64,000 nucleotides of DNA from NCBI GenBank assembly GCA_946412245.1, contig CAMKGM010000003.1, positions 20,823 through 84,822 on the forward strand, written 5' to 3'. Numbering within the stretch: position 1 is the stretch's first letter; each line of letters begins with the position of its first letter. A program made the position numbers and the translations under genes. Positions 50,201 to 59,482 of this stretch are shown here, piece by piece. The stretch is from an uncultured Bacteroidales bacterium (GTDB taxonomy: Bacteria; Bacteroidota; Bacteroidia; Bacteroidales; Muribaculaceae). The notes under the pieces are model-generated. The model saw nothing but the letters and a program-made list of their open reading frames with translations. It did not search any database and was not told the origin of the DNA.

Positions 50201-53200
50201 TTAGTTGTACATCACGTTCTGATCTTCTTGGGCAGCGGCTTGTGCGTTGGGCATCACGAAACCGGCATCCTCGCCTTCACCTGTGGGAATGCCGGGAGCC
50301 TCCTGTTGGCGCTGGGCAGCCTCGTACATGGCCTCCAGCTCCTCAGGGCTGTATTTAGCCTCTAAACGCTTTTGCTGCTCATATTGCTTGACGTAGTTCT
50401 CAACCTCGTTGGTGTACACGCCCATGCCTTTCACTTTCTTGAGCATGGCGTTGTAGCCGTTGGGGTTGATTTCCTTGTAGTAGGAGAACAGATGTGGATA
50501 GTAGTATTTAAACACGTTTTGGTCGTAGTTACTCAGACCGTTGATATAATCGCCAATTGACTGATAATAAATCATGTATTGCGAGTAGCGCAAAATTTCG
50601 CTCTCAACAATGCCCACAGCTTTCTTGACCAGTTCAGGTTTACCCATTTCAGTGCCAATGGTGTGGTAAATCTCGGCAAGACGCTGCATGCCACCCATGT
50701 TCAGGGTGAACGAGCAAGCCTTCTCGGGCAGTTTCTGCTCCATGAGATTGAGAATGTTGAGGGCCTTCTGGAATCGGTCGTTGGTATATTCGTTGGCTGG
50801 TTTGCCCATGAACTCTGACTGTCCGCTTGCTTGAGCGGCCTTTCCGGCAATGCCCTCTTGGGTGAGGTCGTAGGCAAGGCTCACCATAGCGGCGCGAGTG
50901 GTTTCAACCATGCGGCGCACCGTCTCGTCCAGGTAGATGCTGCCGGGTTCAGCAGTGTCTAATCCGCCCCAACGGAACTTCTTGGTCACGTTCTCATACA
51001 TCTTATCGGTGTAGCAAGGCACATCGCTACGGTTTTGAGTACCATAGTCAATAGGCACAATCTGGTAGGCCATACCAGTGTTGCGAATGTAGGGAGCGAA
51101 ACGCGAATAGAGGTCGTCGGCAACGGTCATAGCAAAGTAGCAAGGTCGTTTCCATCCGCCATCAATCGACGAAGCGATGAGGTCGAGCGTCATGATGTCG
51201 CTTGAGGTCATGCTGCCTTGTGAAATGTCGACGGGGATAGCTTCAAGCACCTGATCACGTTCCTGCTCAGTAACGACACCGGCCTTGATGGCCTGCTCGG
51301 CATTGATGGGGATGAATGTGTTAGGATACTTCACATTGCCTGTAATGCGGCCGTCCTCGTTCTTGTTGCTCTCGTCGGTATAGAGTTCTTTGAGGCTCTT
51401 GGTGAGCGGAGTGAGTTCGGGGTTCGATTCAAAATCGACACTGCTGCCTTGGCGGTCGCCGTAGGCGTAGGTGTATTGGTCAGCCAGCATGGGAAGCGGC
51501 TTGGAATCGTAGGCGGCACGTTGCATCTGTGCGATATACCAGTCGGTGGCCAGATAGCTAAGGTTGACCACACGCACATCGGTGCGGTAACCTTCTACCT
51601 CTTGCAGATACCACAGCGGGAAGGTGTCGTTGTCGCCGTTAGTGAAGATGATACCGTCCTTGTCGACACTCGACAGGTAGTTCATACCAAAGTCACGTGC
51701 ACAATAGCGACCCGAGCGGTCGTGGTCGTCCCAAGTTTGGCTCACCATTTGCAGCGGCACGAAGAGTCCTATCACAGCGGCTATAGCAGCCATGGCCATG
51801 GCGGGTTTCCCGGTTAATACCTGCTGCTCAATCACGGCATCTTTCTCTTGGTTGCCGGTGGCCTTGCTGCGTTTCATGAACCACACGATGCAGCGCCAAA
51901 TTCCGGCGACACCCATGCCCACCCAGATGGCGAAGGCATAGAACGAGCCGGCGTAGGCGTAGTCACGTTCGCGAGGCTGCAACGGAGTCTGATTCAGGTA
52001 GAGCACGATGGCTATGCCCGTCATGAAGAACAGGAAGAACACCACCCAGAATTGCTCAATGCCGCGCTTGCTCGAGAAGGCTTGCCACAGCACGCCAATG
52101 AGACCCAGCAGTAACGGCAAGCAGAAGAACACGTTGTGTCCCTTGTTGCCGGTGGTATAGTCGGCAGGTAGCAGACTCTGGTCGCCCAGGCGGGCATTGT
52201 CAATGAACGGAATGCCCGAAATCCAGTTGCCGTGTGTGAGGTCGCTGGCACTGAGGCCTTGAATGTCGTTCTGACGACCTGCGAAGTTCCACATGAAGTA
52301 GCGCCAGTACATGTAGTGCAACTGGTAGCCGAAGAAGAACTCCAGATTTTGTCCGAACGAGGGCTTGGTTCCGGTAGAACTCATGTTGTAGTTCTGCTCC
52401 ACAAAGGAAATGATATTGTAATCCTCAACAGAATTTCCATCTTTGTCCACAATCATGTCCTTTGACAGGTCGACCTGTGTGAGCGGGTGGTTCTCAACAT
52501 CGAGGAAGTCGTTGTAGTACTTGACATGGTTAGGCATAGACGAATGCATGCGCGGGAAGAACATGCACACGCCCGAGGGATAAGCGATATCGAAGTCGTG
52601 TCCGGTAACCACATAGCGGTCGGGGTCGCTCTCGTTCTTCTTGACAACGCGTGAATATTGCGTCTTGCCGTTCACTGAACGGTATTTGAGGCTGTTGCCG
52701 TTGAATTCAAGCTGTGGATTGGCGGTATAAACTTGGCCATAGAGCAGCGGCGACTTGCCATACTGGTCACGACTCAGGTAACTGTTCAAGGCGTAGGCGC
52801 TATTGGGCGAGTTCTCGTCAAGCGGTGTGTTGGCACTTGAACGAATCAGGATGAGACCGTAGCAGGTAAAGCCCACAAAAATCATGAAGATGCTCAGGAT
52901 GATGTTACTGAAAATCCTCACGGGCACTTTCTTGACAAAGCGGAACAGATACACGCCCAGTGCAATCACGATAATGATAGGAATTAACAGACTGGAACCG
53001 ATGAAGGGGATACCTGATAGCAGCACGGCAACCAGGAACGAGATTTTCATGCGATTTTCGTCAGCCTCTTTCTTGAGTTCCCACACACACCATGCGATGG
53101 CGGCCAGCAGCAGCACGCAGTAGACGATGACACCGCTGTTATAGCCCATGCCCAGCGTGTTGACAAAGAATAAGTCGAAATATCCGCCCAATTCCACAAA

Positions 53201-53926
53201 GCCGGGTTCCAAACCGTATAGAATCACTCCCACAATGGCAAATGACACCAACAGCGTGATGAGCGAGCCTTTGGCATTCGAATCCTTCACCTTGCGGTAG
53301 TAGAACACCAGCGCGATGGCGGGGATGCAAAGCAAGTTAAGCAGGTGCACACCCAGCGAGAAGCCGAACACATAGGCAATCAGGATAATCCACCGGTCGC
53401 TCGTGGGTGAGTCAGCACGGTTTTCCCACTTGAGAATGAGCCAAAATACCAATGCCGTGCAGAACGACGAGAAGGCATACACCTCGGCCTCGACAGCCGA
53501 GAACCAGAACGTGTCGCTCCAGGTATAAACCAACGCACCACACAGACCACTACCCATCACTACCAGGTATTGGGCCAGCGTCATCTCGTCTTCCTTGCCG
53601 TCTTTCACCACCAGGCGTTTCACCAGGTGAGTGATGGTCCAAAACAGCAACAAGATGGTCGCGGCGCTCAACAGTGCCGACATGGCGTTAACACACTTTG
53701 AGACGGCCATCACATCGCCACCGGCAAAGCAGGCTGCCAGGCGGGCGACCAAGATGTAGATGGGGTTGCCGGGCGGGTGACCTACCTCGGCTTTATATCC
53801 TTGTGCAATGAACTCGGGACAATCCCAAAAACTGGCGGTGGGCTCAATGGTCAGCAAGTAGGTGATTGCTGCCACAAGAAATGTGAACCAACCGAGCGAG
53901 TTGTTGATAATGTTGTATTTTCTCAT
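50201..53926 (-). CDS. DUF2723 multi-spanning membrane protein (GT-C-like)
   Basis: 1241 residues. About a dozen helices in the first half, the family opening with TIEPTASFWDCPEFIAQGYK and GHPPGNPIYILVAR near residues 27-57; then a large soluble part (residues 720-1240) with NGDNDTFPLWYLQEVEGYRTD. DUF2723 proteins resemble protein O-mannosyltransferases, and in Bacteroidota are linked to O-glycosylation of exported proteins. A -7 box TATCTTTG lies on the minus strand at 53978-53971. The C-terminus is Gln/Glu-rich (residues 1190-1241). Confidence 0.92.
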   Translation of the reverse strand: MRKYNIINNSLGWFTFLVAAITYLLTIEPTASFWDCPEFIAQGYKAEVGHPPGNPIYILVARLAACFAGGDVMAVSKCVNAMSALLSAATILLLFWTITHLVKRLVVKDGKEDEMTLAQYLVVMGSGLCGALVYTWSDTFWFSAVEAEVYAFSSFCTALVFWLILKWENRADSPTSDRWIILIAYVFGFSLGVHLLNLLCIPAIALVFYYRKVKDSNAKGSLITLLVSFAIVGVILYGLEPGFVELGGYFDLFFVNTLGMGYNSGVIVYCVLLLAAIAWCVWELKKEADENRMKISFLVAVLLSGIPFIGSSLLIPIIIVIALGVYLFRFVKKVPVRIFSNIILSIFMIFVGFTCYGLILIRSSANTPLDENSPNSAYALNSYLSRDQYGKSPLLYGQVYTANPQLEFNGNSLKYRSVNGKTQYSRVVKKNESDPDRYVVTGHDFDIAYPSGVCMFFPRMHSSMPNHVKYYNDFLDVENHPLTQVDLSKDMIVDKDGNSVEDYNIISFVEQNYNMSSTGTKPSFGQNLEFFFGYQLHYMYWRYFMWNFAGRQNDIQGLSASDLTHGNWISGIPFIDNARLGDQSLLPADYTTGNKGHNVFFCLPLLLGLIGVLWQAFSSKRGIEQFWVVFFLFFMTGIAIVLYLNQTPLQPRERDYAYAGSFYAFAIWVGMGVAGIWRCIVWFMKRSKATGNQEKDAVIEQQVLTGKPAMAMAAIAAVIGLFVPLQMVSQTWDDHDRSGRYCARDFGMNYLSSVDKDGIIFTNGDNDTFPLWYLQEVEGYRTDVRVVNLSYLATDWYIAQMQRAAYDSKPLPMLADQYTYAYGDRQGSSVDFESNPELTPLTKSLKELYTDESNKNEDGRITGNVKYPNTFIPINAEQAIKAGVVTEQERDQVLEAIPVDISQGSMTSSDIMTLDLIASSIDGGWKRPCYFAMTVADDLYSRFAPYIRNTGMAYQIVPIDYGTQNRSDVPCYTDKMYENVTKKFRWGGLDTAEPGSIYLDETVRRMVETTRAAMVSLAYDLTQEGIAGKAAQASGQSEFMGKPANEYTNDRFQKALNILNLMEQKLPEKACSFTLNMGGMQRLAEIYHTIGTEMGKPELVKKAVGIVESEILRYSQYMIYYQSIGDYINGLSNYDQNVFKYYYPHLFSYYKEINPNGYNAMLKKVKGMGVYTNEVENYVKQYEQQKRLEAKYSPEELEAMYEAAQRQQEAPGIPTGEGEDAGFVMPNAQAAAQEDQNVMYN

Positions 53927-54091
53927 CTTGAATGATATAGGTATTTATATTATATTCTGAAATAATCGTGCAAAGATAGTAAAATAAACGCAAAGGATAA
54001 AGCTATATTATATGAGCCTGTCAAAAATAAAGCAATTTTAAACTTTCATCAGGCAAATAAGTCAAATAAAAGCCAGATAAAAACATTTTTG

Positions 54092-54123
54092 TTGTTTTAT
54101 TTGGAAAAATTGATATAACTTTG
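54092..54123 (+). promoter_or_regulatory. Bacteroidota-type promoter of the beta-flower gene
   Basis: TTG at 54092-54094, 21 bp spacer, TAACTTTG at 54116-54123, 20 bp before the ATG. Confidence 0.65.
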
Positions 54124-54143
54124 TGATATAAAACGACGAAACT

Positions 54144-54572
54144 ATGAAAACGCTCAAGAAAATATCAATAATTTTGGGTTGCGCAGTGGCACTGCTCGCC
54201 GGTTCAACTGTAATGCAAGCGCAAACGCTACGTGATGCCGATTATCACAACATGGGTCGCATCTCTCCCAACGGAACTGTGCGTGACGCCAACTATCAGT
54301 CCATGGGCTACTTTGATAAAAATGGCAATGTGCTCGACAAGTCTAACCGTGTGGTGGGCAAGGTGAAGAATTTGCAAATCTACAACAAAGACGGTGAGCG
54401 AATTGGCTATATCAATACCGATGGCACGGTGTGCGACGGCGAGAGCGTTTTGCTGGGCAAGATTGAGAAGAACGGCAAGGTGCTTGATGGCGAGAAGAAT
54501 GTTGTGGGATATGCCCAAGGCATCAGTTTTGAGTGGATTGCCTGCTACTTCTTCTTCGACTTCTTCAAATAA
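54144..54572 (+). CDS. Secreted 5-fold beta-flower protein
   Basis: 142 residues. Signal peptide 1-26 (ends VMQAQ), then five short repeats of the type DANYQSMGYFDKNGNVLD, IYNKDGERIGYINTDGTV, IEKNGKVLDGEKNVVGYA, the pattern of the small propeller-like beta-flower family in Bacteroides. Ends in the aromatic CYFFFDFFK. Role unknown; likely periplasmic. Convergent with the next gene, with 40 bp between. Confidence 0.82.
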   Translation: MKTLKKISIILGCAVALLAGSTVMQAQTLRDADYHNMGRISPNGTVRDANYQSMGYFDKNGNVLDKSNRVVGKVKNLQIYNKDGERIGYINTDGTVCDGESVLLGKIEKNGKVLDGEKNVVGYAQGISFEWIACYFFFDFFK

Positions 54573-54612
54573 ATGTAATTCAAGTTGATACTGGCCTACT
54601 TTGCCTCGCCGC

Positions 54613-55239
54613 TCAGTAGCTGAACTTGTGGCCGTTCCACTTGAGGACGCGCTGCGACGTCTTGCCGTTCTTGAGCCAGGCGGTCTCAATGATGTTTTTG
54701 CCGGTGCGCGGCAGCGAGTAGGAGATGTAGTCGAGATTGTCGTTCATGTAGAGTGCGGTGAAGCCCGGTGCATCACAATCGGTCATCCGCTTGGTGGCAT
54801 TGTTGTATCGCATGAACGAGAGCCCATCGAATTGTCCCGGGATGTGCCGGCCGTCGGTGAAGCAGGCTATGTTGATGGCAATCAGTTTGTGCTTGCCGTC
54901 GACCTCATTCCAGTAGCACATCTCAGCGCGAATCAAATCGTTCTCGTATTGCGACTCATACAGGATGTAGCCGTTCTTCTCGTCAACGACGAACTTAACA
55001 TCGTCGGGTTGCTCGACACCCTCGTGGTAGCGCATCCATGCACCCTTGAAGGCATTGGTGGCCTCATCCAGACCTACTTCTTCCACTGGGTCGTCCCAAA
55101 CCTCCACTTGTGAGAAATAGGCTTGCGCAAAGTCTTTGATGGTGGGTTTGGCGCCCGTGTAGTTCACTTTATAAGAGTCTTGTGCTGCTACGCTAAGCAC
55201 GAGGCAGGCAAAAAGTAGTGCAAATGTTGTCCTTTTCAT
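54613..55239 (-). CDS. Exported protein of unknown function
   Basis: 208 residues. Signal peptide MKRTTFALLFACLVLSVAAQ, then a mixed alpha/beta domain with FAQAYFSQVEVWDDPVEEVG and GYILYESQYENDLIRAEMCYW, and a beta-rich tail ENIIETAWLKNGKTSQRVLKW-like. No family recognised. Not lipidated (no Cys after the signal). Alone on its strand between the beta-flower gene and a decayed fragment. Confidence 0.7.
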   Translation of the reverse strand: MKRTTFALLFACLVLSVAAQDSYKVNYTGAKPTIKDFAQAYFSQVEVWDDPVEEVGLDEATNAFKGAWMRYHEGVEQPDDVKFVVDEKNGYILYESQYENDLIRAEMCYWNEVDGKHKLIAINIACFTDGRHIPGQFDGLSFMRYNNATKRMTDCDAPGFTALYMNDNLDYISYSLPRTGKNIIETAWLKNGKTSQRVLKWNGHKFSY

Positions 55240-55378
55240 CTCGGTGGGTTTTTAGTGTTAATGCTGATTGGCAAATGTACAAAAAAGAATTGAATCAGTC
55301 AAGTTTCGCCACTCTTTTAAGGTGGGTTCTATAAATTGCTCATAGAACCCACCTATAGTCTAATAGCGTACTATTATG

Positions 55379-55611
55379 TTAGCTGGCCTGCGACTTGCGG
55401 ATGTAGAGGTACTTGGGATAGCGTCCCAGGACGAACAGGGTAACCGGGCAGAGCCAAATGTCGCGCTCAAAACCATTAAGTCCCGTGACCTGATAGGTGC
55501 TTCCGCCAGTCAGCGAGTGCTCCTGCTGAACCAACTTGGCATATCCCGGGTGCTCCTCTTCGCAATTGGCGGGAATCACATCAACGTGTGCAAACTTGCC
55601 ATCCTCGCTCT
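55379..55611 (-). pseudogene. 3' fragment of a lost gene behind the BASS transporter
   Basis: After a TAG the frame reads SEDGKFAHVDVIPANCEEEH, then PGYAKLVQQEHSL, VTGLNGFERDIWLCPVTLF and ends YLYIRKSQAS. It opens 20 bp after the stop of the transporter gene without a start of its own (an internal ATT or late Met only). Good codon usage but no 5' end: a truncated C-terminus. Parent family unknown. Confidence 0.5.
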
Positions 55612-55631
55612 AGGCACTTCAATGCCAAGAA

Positions 55632-56597
55632 TTATGTGGGGTCTTTTGGGTGGCGGGCGTGGCGGTAGAGTTCGTAGCTGTTCACCAGGTTTTGCCACAG
55701 GATGTAGCAACCGGGCGCTACTGATGAGAGGGGATTGAGGTAGATGGACGAAATCCAAATGGCGAAGGCGGTGTTCTTCTGTCCCAGTGCCTGTCCACCT
55801 TCGAGCACGGCCTTCCAACACTTGCCGCCGGTCCAACCCATCCAGAACTGCACTACACACACCGCAAGGCTCATCAACGCAATCCACAGTAATGTAGCCA
55901 CTGAGGTGTGGGCATGGACTATGTTGCGCACCGTGATGCCGGTGACGATGGTCAGCGACACTGCCCACATGTAGAACGATAGGCTCGGCTCCTTCACCAC
56001 CAGCCGGTGAAACCGGTGCCAGTAGTGCTTCACAAGATAGGCGGCGAGCATGGGCAGGATGAGGATGCGTATCACTCGCCTCAGAATCATGAGGAACGCG
56101 GGTAGGAATTCAACATGAATGCCTTTGTCAATGAGGGGGAACACGGCGGGTATCATGAGGGCCGACAATACATTCGACAAGCAAGCAAACGTGGCCATAC
56201 TGGTCACATCGCCGCCCAGCCTGCCTGTGATCACGGGAGCGGCGGCAGCACATGGCGCAATCACACACATGAGCAAGCACTCCATCATCACCAAGCCTGT
56301 GCCCTGATTCAGCCAGTACCGGCCCACTACCACAATGGCCGCAACCATTACCACTTGCAGCAACGATAGCCACAAGTGCCAGCGCATGAGCCGCATCTGC
56401 TTGAAGTCAACGCGGCAAAAGGTGATGAACAGAATCACGAACAGCAGCACCGGCACCGCTGTCTGGAAGAAGGGGAGCAGGGTGTCGCCGGCTCGGTCCA
56501 GCGCCGGTGTGAAAGCAAAGAGCAGGTATAGTCCCGTGCCGCACAGCATGGCGACCGGCAAGGTCCATTTCTTGATAATGTTAATAACAGGATTCAT
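55632..56597 (-). CDS. BASS-family transporter, copy 1
   Basis: 321 residues, about ten hydrophobic helices with the bile acid:Na+ symporter fold: GLVMMECLLMCVIAPCAAAA and IWISSIYLNPLSSVAPGCYI resemble the two crossing helices. A diverged member compared with copy 2. Bacteroidota BASS proteins carry organic anions such as bile acids, pantoate or oxo-acids; the substrate cannot be read. Start lies 9 bp after the stop of copy 2. Confidence 0.85.
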   Translation of the reverse strand: MNPVINIIKKWTLPVAMLCGTGLYLLFAFTPALDRAGDTLLPFFQTAVPVLLFVILFITFCRVDFKQMRLMRWHLWLSLLQVVMVAAIVVVGRYWLNQGTGLVMMECLLMCVIAPCAAAAPVITGRLGGDVTSMATFACLSNVLSALMIPAVFPLIDKGIHVEFLPAFLMILRRVIRILILPMLAAYLVKHYWHRFHRLVVKEPSLSFYMWAVSLTIVTGITVRNIVHAHTSVATLLWIALMSLAVCVVQFWMGWTGGKCWKAVLEGGQALGQKNTAFAIWISSIYLNPLSSVAPGCYILWQNLVNSYELYRHARHPKDPT

Positions 56598-56606
56598 GCC
56601 GCGGGC

Positions 56607-57467
56607 TTATTTTTCACGATATTTGATAAAACCTACGTAGGTGAGTAGCACTACATTCATGAGCAGCGCATAGATGATGGCGGGGATGGCCATCTTGGGC
56701 TCGTTGAAGATGAAGGGGCTCGAGGCCACGGCGATGGCCTGTGCGGCATTCTGCATGCCCACTTCGATGATGATGGTGCGCCGTTGTTGTACGGGCAGGC
56801 GCACGGCTTTGGCCATCAGGGCAGCTACGCCTGCCGCCACGATGATGAGCAATGCCAGACCTCCGCCCAGGCTGCCAATGTTCTGCCCAATGGTTTCATG
56901 ATGCTGCACAAAGAAGATGCCCGCCAACAGCATCAGGGCCGGGAAGGCAATCTTCGACAACACGCGGTCGGTGGCATGCGCCGCATTGGGCCACTTGATC
57001 CTCATGCCAATACCCAGCAAGATGGGGATGAGCATGAGTACAATGTTTTGAATGAGCAGGTTGCCCACCGGCAAATGGATGTCGGCGGCCAGACTGCCGC
57101 TTTGGCTATAATTCACTGCCCAGCTCATGATGAGCGGCAAGGTGAATAGCGTGATGATGCTGCTGAAGGCCGTGAGCGTCACTGACAGCGCCACATCGCC
57201 CTTGGCCAGTTTGGAAAAGATGTTTGACGAACTCCCGCCAGGGCAGCAGGCAATGAGTATGAAACCTACAAAGAACAGTGGTTGCAGGTCGAGTATCAGG
57301 GCCAGCGCAAAGGCAATGAGCGGAAGCACAACGATTTGCCCCAGCAGGCCTATTGTTGCCGCTTTGGGCTGTGCAAAGATGCGTTTGAAGTCGGCCAAAT
57401 TGAGCGTGAGGCCCAAGTCAAACATCAGGATGGAAAGGATAGGGATTACTAAGAGTATAGGGTTCAT
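56607..57467 (-). CDS. BASS-family transporter, copy 2
   Basis: 286 residues, nine to ten helices. Clear BASS motifs: VGFILIACCPGGSSSNIFSKLAKGD around residues 90-115 and IEVGMQNAAQAIAVASSPF near 230-248, the sodium-binding crossover regions. Directly downstream (9 bp) of it lies the more diverged copy 1, directly upstream (3 bp) the helicase gene, all in one direction. Confidence 0.92.
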   Translation of the reverse strand: MNPILLVIPILSILMFDLGLTLNLADFKRIFAQPKAATIGLLGQIVVLPLIAFALALILDLQPLFFVGFILIACCPGGSSSNIFSKLAKGDVALSVTLTAFSSIITLFTLPLIMSWAVNYSQSGSLAADIHLPVGNLLIQNIVLMLIPILLGIGMRIKWPNAAHATDRVLSKIAFPALMLLAGIFFVQHHETIGQNIGSLGGGLALLIIVAAGVAALMAKAVRLPVQQRRTIIIEVGMQNAAQAIAVASSPFIFNEPKMAIPAIIYALLMNVVLLTYVGFIKYREK

Positions 57468-57470
57468 AGT

Positions 57471-59369
57471 CTATTGATTTAAAGATAATTGTTGTATGTA
57501 TTGATGCAGTTTGCGATAGAACGGGTGGCGCGTGAGCGTAGAGGTATCGCCCAGAATGATGAGCTTCATGCGGGCTCGGGTGATGGCCACATTCATGCGG
57601 CGCAGGTCGCGCAAGAATCCTATCTGTCCATCGTCATTGGCACGAACCAGGCTGATGACGATGATGTCGCGCTCCTGACCTTGAAATCCGTCAACGGTAT
57701 TCACCGCTATGGCGTTGCGGAAGGGCTTGAAGTAGTCGTCATGGCGAATTTGCCGTCGCAGATACTGCACCTGAGCTCGGTAAGGTGAGATAATGCCCAC
57801 ATCCAGTCGCTCGTCAAGCATGCGCTGGCGGCCGATGCGCTCAAAGTAGTTGTGCAGCGTCTCAAGTGTGAGCTGTGCTTCGCCCTTGTTGATGCGTCCG
57901 TAGTTTTCGCCCACAAACTCCTCTTTCATGTCCATTCCGTCGGTGTCAATCCACACAATGGGTGTGTCCAGATCCAGAATGCTTCGGAACTTCACATCGG
58001 GAGCACTCTGCACCCTACCGTCATAGAACCACTCGCTCGAGAAGTGCATGATGGCATCGTTCATGCGGTACTGCACTTGAAGTAGCGTAACTACTTGCGG
58101 ATTGCTCTTGACGATGCGCTCCATGAGCGTCTCGCCCAGTCCGCCCTGCAATGCCTCAATGCTCTTCACCGTGGGAGGCAGTTGCTGGTGGTCGCCAGCC
58201 AAAATCAGGCGGTTGGCGCGGCGCATGGCAATCCAGCAAGCGGCCTCAAGAGCCTGCGCGGCCTCGTCGATGAAAAGCGTGGCAAACTTCATGCCGTCGA
58301 GTAAGCGATTGGCCGAGCCGGCCAGCGTGCAGGCTATAACGCGCGCGGTGCCCATCAACTCGTTGTTGATGCGCATTTCCAATTCGGTGGCGCGGCTCTT
58401 GAGCCGGTCCAGTTTGTCGTGGAAGCTTTGGTTGCTACGCTTGCGTTGTGCCTGCAGTTCGCGAATGGCTTTTCTGATGGCCCACAACTGGGGGTAGTCG
58501 GGGTGGCTCTCAAACCGTCTTTCATAGGTGAATGAGAGCATCTTGTCGTTAACTCGGGCCGGATTACCCAGTCGCAGAACTTCCACACCGCGGTCCACGA
58601 GTCGTTCGCTAATCCAGTCGACGGCCATGTTGCTCTGGGCGCACACCAGCACTTGGTTCTCGCGTCGCAACGTCTCATAGATGGCCTCGACCAGGGTTGT
58701 CGTCTTGCCGGTGCCCGGAGGACCGTGCACGATGGCCACATCCTTGGCGCGAAGCACTCGGTTCACTGCCGCTTCTTGCGTGCTGTTGAGCCAAGGAAAG
58801 CGAATGGGGTCAAAGGTGAATTCTTCAGTGCGGCTATGATTGTAGAACAAGTCGCGCAACTGTGCCAGGCGATTACCCTTGGCCTTAATCACACGGTCGA
58901 GGGCTTCCATCATGAGCCTGTGGGTGGTTTCGTCAAATGAGAGTTGCACGCCCAAGTGTGTGCACGCTGCGATGCGGTCAAGATGCGCAGAATCGGTCAA
59001 CACAATGACCATGCGGGTCTCCTCGGCGTAGCTGACGGTTGACGTGAACGGCAAATAGTGTATTTCCTCACGCACGTCAATGTCGAAGAACATGACCTGA
59101 CGGCCATACTCAAAGTTATGTTCAATCTCTGTGTCTTCATCACGAAACACCTCCACAACCAGCTGATTGAGGGAGTTGTAGTAGTGTCTACCCACACGTA
59201 GCGGAAACCAGCAGTCGCCACGTTTCACCTTGCGTCTGATGCCCACAGTCTCAGTTTGCCGGCGGAACTCGTCGCGTTCGGCTTCATACTCCTTCTGAAG
59301 CAGTATTTTCTGCTTTTGGAGTAACAATATGGGTGAAACTGCCTGGCTCATTGGTCTAATCGGCTGCAA
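57471..59369 (-). CDS. SF1B DNA/RNA helicase (UPF1/IGHMBP2-like)
   Basis: 632 residues. Walker A IVHGPPGTGKTTTLVEAIYE (about 215-234), motif II TLFIDEAAQALEAA, motif III ILAGDHQQLPP, motif IV-V YRAQVQYLRRQI and VDGFQGQERDIIVISLVR, motif VI NVAITRARMKLII. N-terminal OB-like 1B region. Similar proteins are common single-copy Bacteroidota genes; substrate unproven. First gene of a run with the two BASS genes (3 bp spacing). Confidence 0.93.
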   Translation of the reverse strand: MQPIRPMSQAVSPILLLQKQKILLQKEYEAERDEFRRQTETVGIRRKVKRGDCWFPLRVGRHYYNSLNQLVVEVFRDEDTEIEHNFEYGRQVMFFDIDVREEIHYLPFTSTVSYAEETRMVIVLTDSAHLDRIAACTHLGVQLSFDETTHRLMMEALDRVIKAKGNRLAQLRDLFYNHSRTEEFTFDPIRFPWLNSTQEAAVNRVLRAKDVAIVHGPPGTGKTTTLVEAIYETLRRENQVLVCAQSNMAVDWISERLVDRGVEVLRLGNPARVNDKMLSFTYERRFESHPDYPQLWAIRKAIRELQAQRKRSNQSFHDKLDRLKSRATELEMRINNELMGTARVIACTLAGSANRLLDGMKFATLFIDEAAQALEAACWIAMRRANRLILAGDHQQLPPTVKSIEALQGGLGETLMERIVKSNPQVVTLLQVQYRMNDAIMHFSSEWFYDGRVQSAPDVKFRSILDLDTPIVWIDTDGMDMKEEFVGENYGRINKGEAQLTLETLHNYFERIGRQRMLDERLDVGIISPYRAQVQYLRRQIRHDDYFKPFRNAIAVNTVDGFQGQERDIIVISLVRANDDGQIGFLRDLRRMNVAITRARMKLIILGDTSTLTRHPFYRKLHQYIQQLSLNQ

Positions 59370-59482
59370 AGATACTCAAAATGCGCCTGATGGCAAAATG
59401 ACAAGCGGTTATTGCAGGCCGGTTAGCGAATGCGTCGGTTAGTGTTTTGTCGGTTATAGCATCTCGGTTATTGGATGCTTGG

